This document shows positions 21,501 through 28,404 of a stretch of DNA of 64,000 nucleotides, piece by piece (the stretch's first letter is position 1; every line of letters starts with the position of its first letter). Source of the stretch: Symsagittifera roscoffensis (lineage: Eukaryota; Xenacoelomorpha; Acoela; Convolutidae); the NCBI RefSeq assembly GCF_963678635.1, contig NC_087069.1, forward strand, positions 26,214,303 to 26,278,302, read 5' to 3'. A program made the translations under genes and the position numbers. The notes beneath the pieces were generated by a model. The model was not told where the DNA came from and did not search any database. It saw only the letters and a program-made list of their open reading frames with translations.

Positions 21501-23942
21501 TTCACTTTGCAAGGAATTCGACCTGCGCCTCGGGGAGTCCCGCAGATCGAGGTGTCTTTCTACGTTGATTCAAACTACATGCTGACTGTCACTGCTGACT
21601 CTAATTGGTGTACTGGAGTTAAGGTTACGAACGTCCAAAATCGACTGAGTCAGCAGGACATCGATCGAATGGTTGCCGATGCCGAGAAATTCAAGGCCGA
21701 AGACGACGCTATGGGGGGCTTGAATGGAGCATCCCGAGAGCAGAGCGGGTCAACTCTTGAGAATGTTGACTAAAATCCAAAAAAAAACTTGCTAACTGAA
21801 AAATTGCCAGCAGAACTTTGAAAGCGCCAATGAACTAATGGAAACCAGAAAAATATAACACACTGTTTTTTTTTCAAAAATTTGTTAAAGACAGTTGATG
21901 TAAACTGATGATACCTCCAAAATAATACACTATTTCAATTAATATACAGATGAAAATTGACTATCAGTGCTCTTGCCCAAAAGCACAGTAGGTATCTTTC
22001 CTTTTTTGTCGCACAAACGAGGAACTCGGTGAAATATGAATTTTCCCGGTCGTAATTTTCCCGGAATTTTTTCTTATTGACTATAGAGATCATTTTCCTA
22101 AGGTATCATTATCTTATTGACAATAGAGATGCAGTATTTATTTATGCATTTTGGCAATCTGAGCTTTTGTTAGGAATAAAGTCATTTTAGATAATGAAAA
22201 AAGCAACAAAATTGAGCTGAAAAAGAAGGCACCATATAACTTAATATCGCCACTTTCAATTTTGATTTTTTTAATTTTCAGCTTGGTCATTGTCAGGGTG
22301 GCAACAGTGACTAAGAAATCTCAGGCACTGACGGCACTGATAGTCGCACTGATGAAAAAAGATGCCAAGCACTGACATTTTAAAAAAAAATAGCCTGTTT
22401 TTGGTTTTTTGACCCAACTCTTTTCAACCAAACTAATTTCTTCTCAGAACTGCTCCTACTACTTGAAAAAAAACCTATAACGTATAAACCTACTTAGATT
22501 TTTGATTTTGAACAATTCAGCAAATAGAATTGGGCAATTAAGACCTGTTGCAAAAGAAAGAAATTCGATGTTTCATTTGGTCTAAAACTGAATCACAAAA
22601 TACTATCAGTATCAATGTTTCTCAATTGGTAATTAGTGTGTCATCTCTGGAAAACGAAACACAGTATTCTACTAGCATACAGAAGAATCAACTACGAAAG
22701 CAGTCCCATTGAAGAGAGCAAAAAAAACCAAAAAGTTATATTTCTCAGGAACAATTTAACGGCCATTACATCGAAAACTGCTGTTTCAGACGTTCAGATT
22801 TAATATGGTATCAAATTGAAGACCAAGACCCTAATTTATTTTGCAATTGTTTAATTTTCAGAATAGTGATTTTAGAGACTCTTTCTAATCTATTTTTAAG
22901 GAAGATCGATCAGTGGCAACTGATTGAAAGGTCTCTTGAGTCAATTTGAATTTAAATAGATTATTTTTGATTTATATTTGAACTACGTCCCCAAAATTTA
23001 GTTTTTGTTCAATTAAAATGCATTTAGTAAAACCATGACACACACTAGCAAAATGATTTAATTTCATTAGCAATTAAGTGATTATTTAAAATAAAAAACT
23101 GGTGGCACTGGTACTCGTTTGCTGGCTCTGATATAGCACTGACTGCTCTGAGATATTCGGACTGATTTGGCACTAACCCCACTGACTGAACTGACACCGT
23201 GGCCAAGCTGTTTTTGTTTTTTAATTTTTTGTTTCCGCTTTTTTAATCCAACTTTGGTCTAGTTTATGGCGTCAATTTCAGCGTGTGATTTTCAACAAAA
23301 ATACAATTTTAGGCGGGTGCTGGCGTGAAGTCTTGTGCTCAGGCCATCTGGTTACTAGGAGATGCCCTTGGAAATCTGATTGACATCGTCCTCTTCAGCT
23401 CAATCTTGGGACAGTACCAGACGGTGAGTCAATTTTATAGCACAATATCAGGAAACTTCACCGAATGACAAAATTTTTGTGTTAACAAAAACCAATCAGA
23501 AATGTAGCGCAGTAACTGGGTATTTTTAGTGGTCTGTCAAATCTCGAGGTTTTAAATTTCACACTTGAGCAATAAATATGGTTTTAACTAACGATTTTTC
23601 CAGAAAAAAAAATCAAATAGTATTGTCTTTTTCTGATATAGTTCCTATAATCTACTAAATATGTTTTTTGGAATTGTTCAAGCATCGATGGTTGTTCAGG
23701 TGATGCAGTTCTTCATTGTTTCCGCAATAATCCTCCTTGGTGCCATCCTCTTCATCATCCTCGCCTGTTTCTACCGCCCATTCGTCCCACCCTCCACCTC
23801 GAGAGTCAACAGCCAAGTGTACAATGAGATTATGGAGTCCAACTTAGTGAACTCGGATGAACTTAACAACCAGCAGGCCAAATTGGGAGACTCTGCTTTG
23901 AGTAGCTCATTTGGGAAGCCGTACGGAACTTCGAGCACGTGA
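3406..23942 (+). CDS. Proton-coupled oligopeptide transporter (POT/SLC15, PEPT1/PEPT2-like), fourteen exons, 5' incomplete
   Basis: This is a plasma-membrane symporter that brings di- and tripeptides into the cell with protons. About 640 codons are visible in exons 3406-3549, 4008-4217, 5856-5975, 6099-6209, 6897-7042, 7511-7592, 8327-8458, 11411-11596, 11954-12000, 12381-12491, 13834-13947, 14267-14428, 23313-23423 and 23700-23942. The PTR2 signature [16 protein letters not shown] is in the first exon. [12 protein letters not shown], the large extracellular domain (exons 7-11) and [11 protein letters not shown] follow in the order of animal PEPT proteins. Exon phases join consistently, except that my count leaves exon 11 one base short, so its edges are plus or minus one. 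Animal PEPT proteins are about 700 residues, so roughly the first 100-150 residues (the early membrane helices) are missing upstream. One intron uses a GC donor. A nested HSP70-like gene lies in intron 12. PEPT1 versus PEPT2 cannot be decided. Confidence 0.93.
3550..4007 (+). other. Transporter intron 1 with CRE-type palindromes
   Basis: This 458-base intron begins with a cluster of TGACGTCA octamers and a hairpin (separate entry). The rest is AT-rich with nothing recognisable. The acceptor is TTTTCAG at 4001-4007. Confidence 0.6.
3556..3636. repeat. TGACGTCA cluster with 16-bp perfect inverted repeat
   Basis: TGACGTCA occurs at 3558-3565, 3593-3600 and 3628-3635, with a one-base variant (TGATGTCA) between. 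The phrase TGACGTCATCAACTGGTA repeats about every 17-18 bases. ATGACGTCATCAACAC (3592-3607) and its exact complement (3621-3636) form a hairpin with a 13-base loop. TGACGTCA is the palindromic CRE/ATF site. Whether any factor binds here is unknown, and a repeat origin is equally possible. Confidence 0.6.
4008..4217 (+). CDS. Transporter exon 2
   Basis: Seventy codons, phase 0 at both ends, from CAG|CCT to AAG|GTAAAA. They encode [18 protein letters not shown] and [20 protein letters not shown], matching the family's consecutive helices after the PTR2 signature. Two cysteines of the short loop (VQCFDKDC) are kept, as in PEPT proteins. Confidence 0.95.
4218..5855 (+). other. Transporter intron 2, mostly a long inverted-repeat element
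   Basis: This 1.6-kb intron has no coding signal. Almost all of it is a copy of the GTCGGAACA-type foldback repeat family (separate entry). The short open frames inside belong to that repeat. Confidence 0.7.
4377..5830. repeat. GTCGGAACA foldback repeat, copy 1
   Basis: The left end (about 4377-4425, ATAGCAGGTTACTGTACAAG...) and right end (about 5782-5830, GGTCGGAACATTATG...CTATTCTTGTTT) are reverse complements of about 48 bases. Inside, a second pair of segments is also inverted: 4815-4955 (GAATCGCGACTGAAAG...CAATGGTCGGAACA) and 5204-5350 (its complement). The same segments recur at 24.3-25.4, 25.5-26.1 and 29.8-30.7 kb, with end fragments at 13.5, 27.76 and 41.2 kb. It is a dispersed non-coding element, probably a DNA-transposon derivative. 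Confidence 0.65.
5856..5975 (+). CDS. Transporter exon 3
   Basis: Forty codons, phase 0. The protein begins [20 protein letters not shown], matching the cytosolic segment after the sixth helix of PEPT proteins (the stretch containing the G.v..C...A..NR pattern). The acceptor is TTTTAAG|GTG and the donor is GAA|GTGACC. Confidence 0.9.
6099..6209 (+). CDS. Transporter exon 4, GC donor
   Basis: Thirty-seven codons, from ATTTTCAG|AAA to ATACAG|GCTAGT. It carries [20 protein letters not shown], the helix with the conserved FDQQGS of POT transporters. Only the CAG|GC end keeps frame with the next exon (A-QQ-MNG), so this intron appears to be of the GC-AG class. Confidence 0.9.
6210..6896 (+). other. 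Transporter intron 4 with a hAT-like MITE
   Basis: This 687-base intron contains a 215-base MITE (6361-6575). Nothing else is recognisable. Confidence 0.7.
6361..6575. mobile_element. hAT-like MITE, CAGGGG ends
   Basis: It begins CAGGGGTAGATTGAGG and ends CCTAGATCCACCCCTTG, near-complementary terminal repeats. The flanks are GCCGAGAC (6353-6360) and GTCGAGAC (6576-6583), an 8-bp target-site duplication with one mismatch. An 8-bp duplication and CAGGGG-type ends are typical of hAT elements. It has no transposase. A 106-codon antisense open frame across it is a by-product. Confidence 0.75.
6897..7042 (+). CDS. Transporter exon 5
   Basis: Forty-eight codons plus two bases. The protein includes [20 protein letters not shown] and a strongly hydrophobic helix ending HKCHIMR. 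PDQMQ is a conserved PEPT motif. The acceptor is TTTTAG|GCT and the donor is AC|GTAAGT. Confidence 0.93.
7043..7510 (+). other. Transporter intron 5
   Basis: This 468-base intron has canonical GT and AG ends. I see no repeat family or gene, only a pyrimidine-rich stretch before the acceptor. Confidence 0.6.
7511..7592 (+). CDS. Transporter exon 6
   Basis: The split codon completes a Thr, followed by [20 protein letters not shown] and MLQLKID. This is the family's K-M-x-V-G-M-V-L helix just before the large extracellular domain. The donor is GAC|GTGAGT, phase 0. Confidence 0.93.
7593..8326 (+). other. Transporter intron 6 with dispersed hairpin repeat
   Basis: This 734-base intron carries one copy of the AGGCGAAG...CTTCGCACCACTTGCAATACAAC repeat (about 7760-7802). 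The remainder is AT-rich without features. Confidence 0.55.
7758..7802. repeat. Dispersed hairpin repeat (AGGCGAAG/GCCTCGCACC...ATACAAC)
   Basis: CAGAGGCGAAGTAGAGCCTC, then GCACCACTTGCAATACAAC. Related copies are at about 35029-35075 (GCGAAGCGGAGCTTCGC, a clean hairpin) and 41850-41895. Each is followed by an A-rich stretch, suggesting a shared repeat head. Its class is unknown. Confidence 0.55.
8327..8458 (+). CDS. Transporter exon 7 (start of extracellular domain)
   Basis: Forty-four codons, phase 0 at both ends (CAG|GGC to CAG|GTACAG). It begins [12 protein letters not shown] and contains [15 protein letters not shown]. It lies where animal PEPT proteins start their large extracellular loop between the ninth and tenth helices. 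Sequence conservation here is naturally low, so placement rests on phase, GC content and order. Confidence 0.85.
8459..11410 (+). other. Transporter intron 7, 2.95 kb
   Basis: The intron is very AT-rich and has no gene. It holds an exact 20-base copy of the following exon's acceptor and first codons (11274-11293, separate entry). Other open frames are low-complexity. Confidence 0.6.
11274..11293 (+). repeat. Exact duplicate of exon 8 acceptor
   Basis: TAATTTGCAGAACTTGATCC at 11274-11293 is identical to 11401-11420, which spans the exon 8 acceptor and its first codons. If used as an acceptor, it would read NLIQLL and stop at 11323-11325 after 13 codons. It may be a decoy splice site or the remnant of a local duplication. 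Confidence 0.8.
11411..11596 (+). CDS. Transporter exon 8 (extracellular domain)
   Basis: Sixty-two codons, phase 0 (TTTGCAG|AAC to CAACAG|GTAGGC). It reads [20 protein letters not shown], with a C-S-L-Y-V core, and ends GDLTYYQQ. The pattern is that of a beta-sandwich segment of the PEPT extracellular region. GC content is far above the surrounding intron. Confidence 0.88.
11597..11953 (+). other. Transporter intron 8 with C tract
   Basis: This 357-base intron holds a homopolymer run of about 17 C near 11646-11662, followed by a CCT-rich stretch. Nothing else is recognised. Confidence 0.6.
11954..12000 (+). CDS. Transporter exon 9 (micro-exon)
   Basis: This 47-base exon encodes [15 protein letters not shown] plus two bases. 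The ends are TTTAG|AGC and TCTC|GTAAGT. The phase fits exons 8 and 10 exactly, which is the main support. It is in the variable extracellular domain, so homology cannot confirm it. Confidence 0.75.
12001..12380 (+). other. Transporter intron 9
   Basis: A 380-base intron, GTAAGT to TTTCAG. No feature recognised. Confidence 0.6.
12381..12491 (+). CDS. Transporter exon 10 (extracellular domain)
   Basis: It encodes [20 protein letters not shown] and [16 protein letters not shown]. One potential N-glycosylation site (NAT) is present. The phases are 2 in and 2 out, consistent with both neighbours. Confidence 0.85.
12492..13833 (+). other. Transporter intron 10, 1.34 kb
   Basis: No gene. Around 13510-13560 there is a decayed end of the GTCGGAACA repeat family (TGGTCAGAACATTTTGCTTT...). 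Otherwise it is featureless AT-rich sequence. Confidence 0.55.
13834..13947 (+). CDS. Transporter exon 11 (end of extracellular domain)
   Basis: It reads [20 protein letters not shown], then [18 protein letters not shown]. The ends are TTTTAG|C and CCCAAA|GTAAGC. The reading frame across the exon fits neighbours by protein sense, but my base count is one short, so the edge positions should be taken as plus or minus one base. Confidence 0.82.
13948..14266 (+). other. Transporter intron 11
   Basis: A 319-base intron, GTAAGC to TTCACAG. No feature recognised. Confidence 0.6.
14267..14428 (+). CDS. Transporter exon 12
   Basis: Fifty-four codons, phase 0. The core is [20 protein letters not shown], then [10 protein letters not shown]. 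This is the highly conserved IPQY...E.....GL.F.YS segment of POT transporters, marking return to the membrane domain after the extracellular loop. Confidence 0.95.
14720..15074. mobile_element. CAGGGG-family MITE, reverse copy, one end lost
   Basis: The right end reads ...CTAAATCCGCCCCTG (15060-15074), preceded by a run of about 13 C and by internal sequence shared with the copy at 32781-33217 (GGGTCGGCAGGGGGTCGAAT; GGCGCGCGCTCCCCCTCAAA, inverted). I found no matching left terminus or target duplication, so the left limit is approximate. Confidence 0.6.
15103..15452. mobile_element. CAGGGG-family hAT-like MITE, degenerate
   Basis: The ends are CAGCAGCGGGTTTAGG and GTAGATCCGGCCCTG. The flanks ACTCTTTG (15095-15102) and ACTCTTTC (15453-15460) form an 8-bp target duplication with one mismatch. 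The interior shares TTTTGGCGCCAATATATACT with the family. It lies 28 bases from the reverse-oriented copy. Confidence 0.65.
19923..19980 (+). promoter_or_regulatory. Possible HSP70-type promoter: partial HSE plus TATA box
   Basis: TATAAATA lies at 19973-19980, about 138 bases before the HSP70-like ATG. Upstream, GGAACTTTCT (19923-19932) is a two-unit head-to-head heat-shock element (GAA..TTC). A third adjoining unit is not clear, so heat responsiveness is only a possibility. Confidence 0.4.
20118..21773 (+). CDS. HSP70-like protein, atypical (degenerate ATPase site, lid missing), intronless
   Basis: The 551-residue protein is unmistakably cytosolic HSP70 family: [10 protein letters not shown] near residues 9-17, LIFDLGGG around 196-203, [17 protein letters not shown] around 336-352 and [11 protein letters not shown] after a changed linker (INGILLIDV). 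Aligned to Hsc70 numbering (this protein is +1), the Mg/ATP-site residues D10 and D199 remain, but K71 is His (VFDTHRLIG), E175 is Ala (INATTAAA), and T204 and D206 are both Asn (GGGNSNVS). Normal HSP70s are about 640 residues. Here the helical lid is almost absent: the protein ends about 45 residues after the beta-sandwich, yet closes with GSTLENVD, recalling the usual EEVD tail. The frame is intact and has no introns. It sits inside a transporter intron on the same strand. Known roles of these residues predict poor or no ATP hydrolysis. Expression and function are unknown, and a young pseudogene is possible. Confidence 0.93.
   Translation: MARTAPAIGIDLGTTFSCLGVFKNGKVEIIANDMGNRTTPSYVSFNDSERMVGEAAKNQAAMNPTNTVFDTHRLIGRKFSEGTVQRDIKLWPFKVLNNNGKPQIEVEYKAETKKFYAEEISSMVLMKMKETAEAYLGAPVKDAVITVPTFFNNAQRAAIKDAGAIAGLNFLRIINATTAAALAYGLYKKTDSESNVLIFDLGGGNSNVSILTAQHGVWEVKTTAGDTHLGGEDFDNRLVEHLYLEFKKKFKHDPSQNKKSLMRLRIAAENAKRTLSSSAQATIEIDSLYQGIDFYSTITRSRFEDLCNNLFRRTLEPVTRALRDAQLSKSDIHEVVLVGGSTRIPKIRKLLEEFFNGKQLNCSINPDEAVAYGAAVQAAVLTSVKEEAINGILLIDVVPLSLGIETAGGTMAKIVKRNTKVPTLPIPTLNITTSTHNQPEVTVQVFEGEGETIKDNNLLGSFTLQGIRPAPRGVPQIEVSFYVDSNYMLTVTADSNWCTGVKVTNVQNRLSQQDIDRMVADAEKFKAEDDAMGGLNGASREQSGSTLENVD
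22279..23210. repeat. Possible TIR element (CAGCTTGG...CCAAGCTG)
   Basis: CAGCTTGGTCATTGTCAG at the left and CTGACACCGTGGCCAAGCTG at the right are imperfect inverted ends. Both terminal regions share a GCACTGACTG/CAGTCAGTGC-rich composition. There is no open frame. The target duplication is unclear because flanks are T-rich. Confidence 0.4.
23313..23423 (+). CDS. Transporter exon 13
   Basis: Thirty-seven codons, phase 0 (TTTTAG|GCG to ACG|GTGAGT). [20 protein letters not shown] aligns with the segment that follows Y-S in PEPT proteins (..MKS.....WLLT...GN), then another membrane helix. Confidence 0.93.
23700..23942 (+). CDS. Transporter exon 14 (C-terminal)
   Basis: Eighty codons plus stop. 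The last helix reads [20 protein letters not shown], followed by a hydrophilic cytosolic tail ending YGTSST. The acceptor is GTTCAG|GTG. The stop is TGA at 23940-23942. Confidence 0.93.
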   Translation: MMQFFIVSAIILLGAILFIILACFYRPFVPPSTSRVNSQVYNEIMESNLVNSDELNNQQAKLGDSALSSSFGKPYGTSST

Positions 23943-23987
23943 ACAAAATTATGATCTCTCATGAATGTTCTGATTGTCAATGTATTT

Positions 23988-23993
23988 AATAAA
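23988..23993 (+). promoter_or_regulatory. Polyadenylation signal of the transporter
   Basis: AATAAA, 46 bases after the stop codon and in the expected position and strand. Confidence 0.7.
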
Positions 23994-24263
23994 ATTTTTT
24001 AGAAATAGCCATAGCCTGAATTATTGATGTCTGAATTAATTAGTCCGAATTAACTGATAAACTGCAACTAAACTGAAATTTGGTTTTAAGCTTTGCAGCT
24101 TCGCTTTACATGTGCTTCCTTGTTTCAAAATTGCCTGAAATGACCAGAAGAGTACCAATTTGCTGGCCGTCAAAATAAAATTTCAAAATTCTTTTCATCC
24201 AGAAAAAACGCTTGAAGTAAGCTGTCTTATTGCAAAAACGGTAATAATTTAGACTAAAAATAT

Positions 24264-25427
24264 ACTGAAACAAGTAGCACAGAATGTTTTGGCCACGTGT
24301 ATTTTTTCACTTTTCTTCAAATTAGTGTCGTTTTTAGTGGGCGGTGAGATTCGAGAACAATAATATTGCGGATAATATTATTGAATTAGGCATGAGCGAC
24401 ATTTGTTTTACAAAAACGAAAAAACAGAAAAAGTTCTACACAACGAACGTTACTCGCTCGAAAAAAAATAAAACCTCAATAGTTTCAAAAAAAGTTTTTC
24501 TGAACACTGGGTCAGATGTTTGAAAAATCTTTTCAATGTCGTTCGAATCACGACTGAAAGGGATTTTTCATGATTTATCATTTTACCCATTCCAATTATT
24601 TGTGGTAAGTGATTTTGCGCGGCACAAAAGTAAAAACTAAACCACACCCGAATACAAAGTTCCTCCCCATTTTCAATGATCGGAACAAAAAACCCGAACA
24701 CTGTTTTACCACATTGTGACTGGAAAGAAACCTTGCTTCCGATGGGAACAGTTTTCCTAACTTTTTAGTCTATTTCCGAAAAGGACGACGGTAACTGAAG
24801 TCGCATTAGTCTTCGTGCCTATTCAGTAGCGATTAGGTGCACATTTTTGTGTCTGTATGTTCCTGGATTCCAGAGACAAGCCTTTAAACTTGTTAAAATT
24901 TTGTCGGAACGATCAAAGGAAATTAAAGGACAAAAGAAGAACAAAGGGAGCCTCCTTGTTGCGGAATTCGCTTACAATGCAGAAAATGCACAGTTTGGCC
25001 TCGTAATGAAAATATTTTCAATTTCATTGAGAAAACTGATGAACAGATTGGTTTTTAATCCCCTCGGACACTTGAAAGTTAGTATTGACTATTCAAACCT
25101 TAACTGAAGATCCTTTTTTTCCGCGCAACTTGCTCTGTTTTTATTGAAAATCATAATTGTCGCGACCACTAAAAATATGAGAAAAAGTTTAATTTTATGT
25201 TTTATTTTTAGTTTTCGTTCATTTTTTTGAAGACAAATGTTGTCGGTTATATCTAAGTTACTAAGTTTCTATACGATTGTATATTATATAATTCTCGAAT
25301 CAGATCAAGCACTTGAAACGAAAATACGTTTTAAAAAATACTGAAAAATACTTATTAAAAGTTTTTATTATAAATATGACCGGAACAATATGTGCTACTT
25401 GCACAGCCACCAGCTATCCTTGTTTAC
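24264..25427. repeat. GTCGGAACA foldback repeat, copy 2
   Basis: The left end is ACAAGTAGCACAGAATGTTTTG and the right end is CGGAACAATATGTGCTACTTGC...CTATCCTTGTTTACC, inverted relative to each other as in copy 1. The shared interior GTTCGAATCACGACTGAAAG lies near 24540 and TCCCCATTTTCAATGATCGG near 24663-24682. Confidence 0.6.
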
Positions 25428-25550
25428 CTTGTATTTAGCCAAAAGGTCTGAAGGGTGATAATTTTTTTTAGATTTTTTCTGAAAACAAACCCGTCCTAAA
25501 TAAGTGAAAAATCACTTATTCATTAAAAATCACATTCAATAACAATATAA

Positions 25551-26130
25551 ACAAGGATAGACATTTGCTGTGCAAGCAGCACAGAATGCTTTGACCAGAT
25601 TCATAAAAAACAATGACTGTACAATGTCAAGAGAAAAATATAAAAACATATAGAAAATTAGTGAGTTAGGCATACATAATCTACAATATCTGTCCTAAAA
25701 AAAGAATAACCAACAAAAAAAATCGAAATTAGTTCAATTTTTTTCACTTTAATTTTAGATAATTTTCAAAAAAATTCTTTTGCCAAAGTAGCGCTAAAAT
25801 AAGCTGCATTTTTGCCTATAAAAAAGCGTTAGATAGTTTTCATTCAAATAAATTAATTTTTCTTTGCGTTAAATTTTTAGATAACGAAAGTTATTTGATC
25901 GCTTAACTCGCTCAAAATTAAACTAAAACTAAAAAAATTTAAACCAGTTTTTCTCGACACTGGGAAATTTTTAGAACATTTTAAAGGTAGTTCGAATTAC
26001 GATTGGAAGGGCTTTGATATGATATATCACTCGACCCATTCCGATGATTGTAAGTGGTTCTTGATTTTGCGAGAAAAAAACTAAAACACACCCAAATCCA
26101 AAGTTCATTCCTATTTTCAATAGTCGGATT
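25551..26130. repeat. GTCGGAACA repeat, half copy
   Basis: It starts AAACAAGGATAGACATTTGC with the GCACAGAATGCTTTGACCAG end, includes GTTCGAATTACGATTGGAAGG near 25992, and ends in CTATTTTCAATAGTCGGA. Only the left half of the element is present. Confidence 0.55.
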
Positions 26131-26699
26131 AATAAGTTAAAGAATCAAAACAAAAAAACCGGGAATTTCAAACCGTAAGTGGGTATAAACACCAGATGGC
26201 CATTATATTTTACAACAGTCAAATACATAACCACTTGGACACTAAACGAGCAATACCGCTCTTATATAAACGCCAAAACAGAGAACTTATTTTGAAAGTA
26301 GGCGGAATATTTATAGCGTCAATGGTTCAATTTATGAACACAAGCTCATCATGTAAATATCATTTTTAATGAAAAATGAAGTCCATTATTTGAAAGCGTA
26401 TTACATTTGAGCGCATTTCTCATTTCTGAATTCGGAGCTAATAAACTGTCAGATCTCCTACAAACTTGTTGACATTGATGAGTTTTTATTGATGAGAAAT
26501 GAAACATTTAAATTTATGTCAAAATTCTAACGAAACATTTAATTTATGAAAATTATTTTGACAATTTAGGTTTTCCTTATTCTTCGAAAATGTTAAAATT
26601 AGTCAAAAATTGAGGCAACTCTTTTGAAAAAACAGTATTTCTGTGATTATGATTGTTCATTTTTCGAGAAATATATATTGCATGCTTTTTTCGTCAACC

Positions 26700-26880
26700 A
26701 GCCCGGAGGTCTAACCCGGAGGCTAATTGTTTAAGGTTGAACTAGCGTTCACTTAATCAGGATGGGCCCATTAAGCTATCTTGCAAGCCCTCACCTTGAA
26801 ATTTGCAGCGCATTTGTGATTTGAACCCGCAATCATAAGATTTCTGTGTACCACCACTACCGGATAGGCCACAACTCCAT
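26700..26880 (-). repeat. tRNA-derived SINE candidate
   Basis: On the minus strand GTGGCCTATCCGGTAGTGG resembles a pol III A box, and 25-35 bases downstream GCGGGTTCAAATC resembles a B box. A non-tRNA body follows. A clean cloverleaf is not visible, so it is a SINE head rather than a functional tRNA. The 3' limit is uncertain. Confidence 0.45.
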
Positions 26881-27204
26881 TTACATCAGAAACTTACGAA
26901 AAATGAAAATAGAGTTACTTATCATTCCAGCCAAAATTATAATAGTGCCAAAATTGCTGAACTTCTAAGGTCTTTCACCTTTGTCTATCGTTATTTACGA
27001 TTTTACCAAAATTCAAAAACTGTATGAACAAAAAAAAATGTTGACATGGAAAAATCGATAAAAATAATCGACCGAAAATGTATTTTACAAATGTATTTTA
27101 TCGACCGAGAACATGGACGATTGATAAACTGAAACTAAAATTTTCAAAACAACTGAGAAAAAAATAAATTAGAGAAAATCAGTCAAGAACAGAAGGTAAA
27201 TCTA

Positions 27205-27624
27205 TCACAAAATTATTTTTCTCAAACATTGCTTGTAAGCATCAAAAATCTGAGTCACACTCAAATTTGCAATTTCAGTGCAAGTTTCAAATTCAGTTTC
27301 AGTCAGTGATCCACTGCAATGCGAGGTCACAACTTGACCTGACAAACTTGAACCCTGACTTGTTTTATTCATCAATGCTAGGGTCACAATTCTCACATTT
27401 TCTTTTTTGTCCGAATAACCAATAGTTAGAGGATGTTCTTTTTCTGAAGGGTTTATCTGTTCGACGCCAATTTCGATATCGTCGATTGATTCGCTGCCAG
27501 ATGGGGTTTTGAGGGTCAAAGAGACTGCAGCGATGGTGTATTTCATAGTGAAACCGGAGTCAATAAGAGCGAGACAAGCTGCGTTTAGACAGCATGCTGC
27601 TATTGAACCGAAATCTTGGATAAT
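27205..27624 (-). CDS. EXOSC5: EXOSC5-like exon 2
   Basis: 139 codons plus stop, containing GSIAACCLNAACLALIDSG and a C-terminal helix ending LRKIIL. The acceptor is TTTTTTAG at 27625-27632. Confidence 0.88.
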   Translation of the reverse strand: MIQDFGSIAACCLNAACLALIDSGFTMKYTIAAVSLTLKTPSGSESIDDIEIGVEQINPSEKEHPLTIGYSDKKENVRIVTLALMNKTSQGSSLSGQVVTSHCSGSLTETEFETCTEIANLSVTQIFDAYKQCLRKIIL

Positions 27625-28404
27625 CTAAAAAAGCTGCCCGTTTTAAAAACTTTTTTGTTGTAGTCTAATTTTCACTTCGAAGTTCATGTGAGTTCATCAT
27701 GCCCTAACCTATTATGACCTGACAGTTAAACATGAGAAAACATGAGTGGTCCGTTGCTGTTCAAGTAGCACAGAAGGTAGCACAAATAGATCTTAGTTTT
27801 TCAATTTTTTCTCGAACTTGTTAGTTTTCCTAAATCTTGTTGTTCACAGCTAAAGTCAAAAATCAGTTTTCCACGGCTCAATTAAAGATTTTCGCACTAC
27901 GCGCTTGTTTTACTTGTTCCGAATAGGACTAAACAGCAAAATTTTCAAATCAGCCTTTTTTCAACAGAACTTTTCACGACTGCAATTTATTTAATATGAT
28001 TATTCACTTGACCCTATCTTAATTTATACCTGGTTTCATTTTACTAGGTAAATTTCTGGGTCGAAAGAAAAAAAAACATTTGGGACAAATGAAGCAACAC
28101 TCACTTGCAATGTCAGCGTAATCGCCAATCTTGGAAACTCCGTCAGAAGCAGCATGCTCAACACTGCATTGTGAACTAGTTTCTCAATTGAGCTCATTTT
28201 ATCTTTCTCCGCGTAAGTATACGTCAAGTGATAAACTCGGACATCAACTACTAGTTCACGGTAATTCATCTGCATCATTCTGGCTTCGTTTGGCCCGTGG
28301 ATTCCAGCTAGCACTACTGATTTTCCCATTTGTACTTTGGAAGATCCAGTACAACGTGACAACACACCAAGGTCGCAATTAAATTTCAAATCGTAACTTT
28401 CCAT
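27205..28404 (-). CDS. EXOSC5: Exosome complex subunit, RNase PH fold, EXOSC5/RRP46-like; two exons, complete
   Basis: It is a structural subunit of the RNA exosome ring, which handles 3'-5' RNA processing and decay in nucleus and cytoplasm. Exon 1 is 28404-28105 (ATG at 28402-28404) and exon 2 is 27624-27205, giving 239 residues against about 235 for the human protein. Exon 1 begins MESYDLKFNCDLGVLSRCTG and includes KSVVLAGIHGPNEA. Exon 2 begins IIQDFGSIAACCLNAACLAL, the RRP46 signature following strand ...ITLTLQ. Splice sites are CAA|GTGAGT and TTTTTTAG|ATT, phase 0. A longer open frame upstream of the ATG (to 28473) starts with TTG inside a repeat and is probably untranslated. RRP46-type animal subunits lack phosphorolytic activity, so no catalysis is inferred. 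EXOSC4 is less likely given the C-terminal half. Confidence 0.88.
27625..28104 (-). other. EXOSC5-like intron with repeat end
   Basis: A 480-base intron. Around 27762-27785 it contains GTTGCTGTTCAAGTAGCACA, an end fragment of the GTCGGAACA repeat family. Nothing else is seen. Confidence 0.55.
28105..28404 (-). CDS. EXOSC5: EXOSC5-like exon 1
   Basis: One hundred codons from ATG. I chose this ATG because it is the first in frame and gives the family's usual length. The upstream extension overlaps a dispersed repeat (GAAAACTGGATCA). The donor is GTGAGT at 28099-28104. Confidence 0.87.

Larger units (their letters stand above)
14429..23312 (+). other. Transporter intron 12 (8.9 kb) hosting an HSP70-like gene
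   Basis: Exons 12 and 13 join in phase exactly as in other PEPT proteins (FAYSE-AGAGVKS), so no exon is missing between them. The intron contains two CAGGGG-family MITE copies (about 14720-15452), an intronless HSP70-like gene (20118-21773) and a possible inverted-repeat element (22279-23210). The stretches 15453-19900 and 21774-22278 show no other recognised feature. Confidence 0.75.
23994..27204. other. Intergenic region between convergent genes, filled with repeats
   Basis: It separates the transporter (+) from the EXOSC5-like gene (-). It holds two copies of the GTCGGAACA repeat (24264-25427 and about 25551-26130) and a tRNA-like SINE candidate (about 26700-26880). The rest is featureless AT-rich DNA. 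Confidence 0.6.

Noticed and set aside
20462..21512. Antisense open frames in the HSP70-like gene
   Set aside because: Shadow frames of a conserved sense gene.
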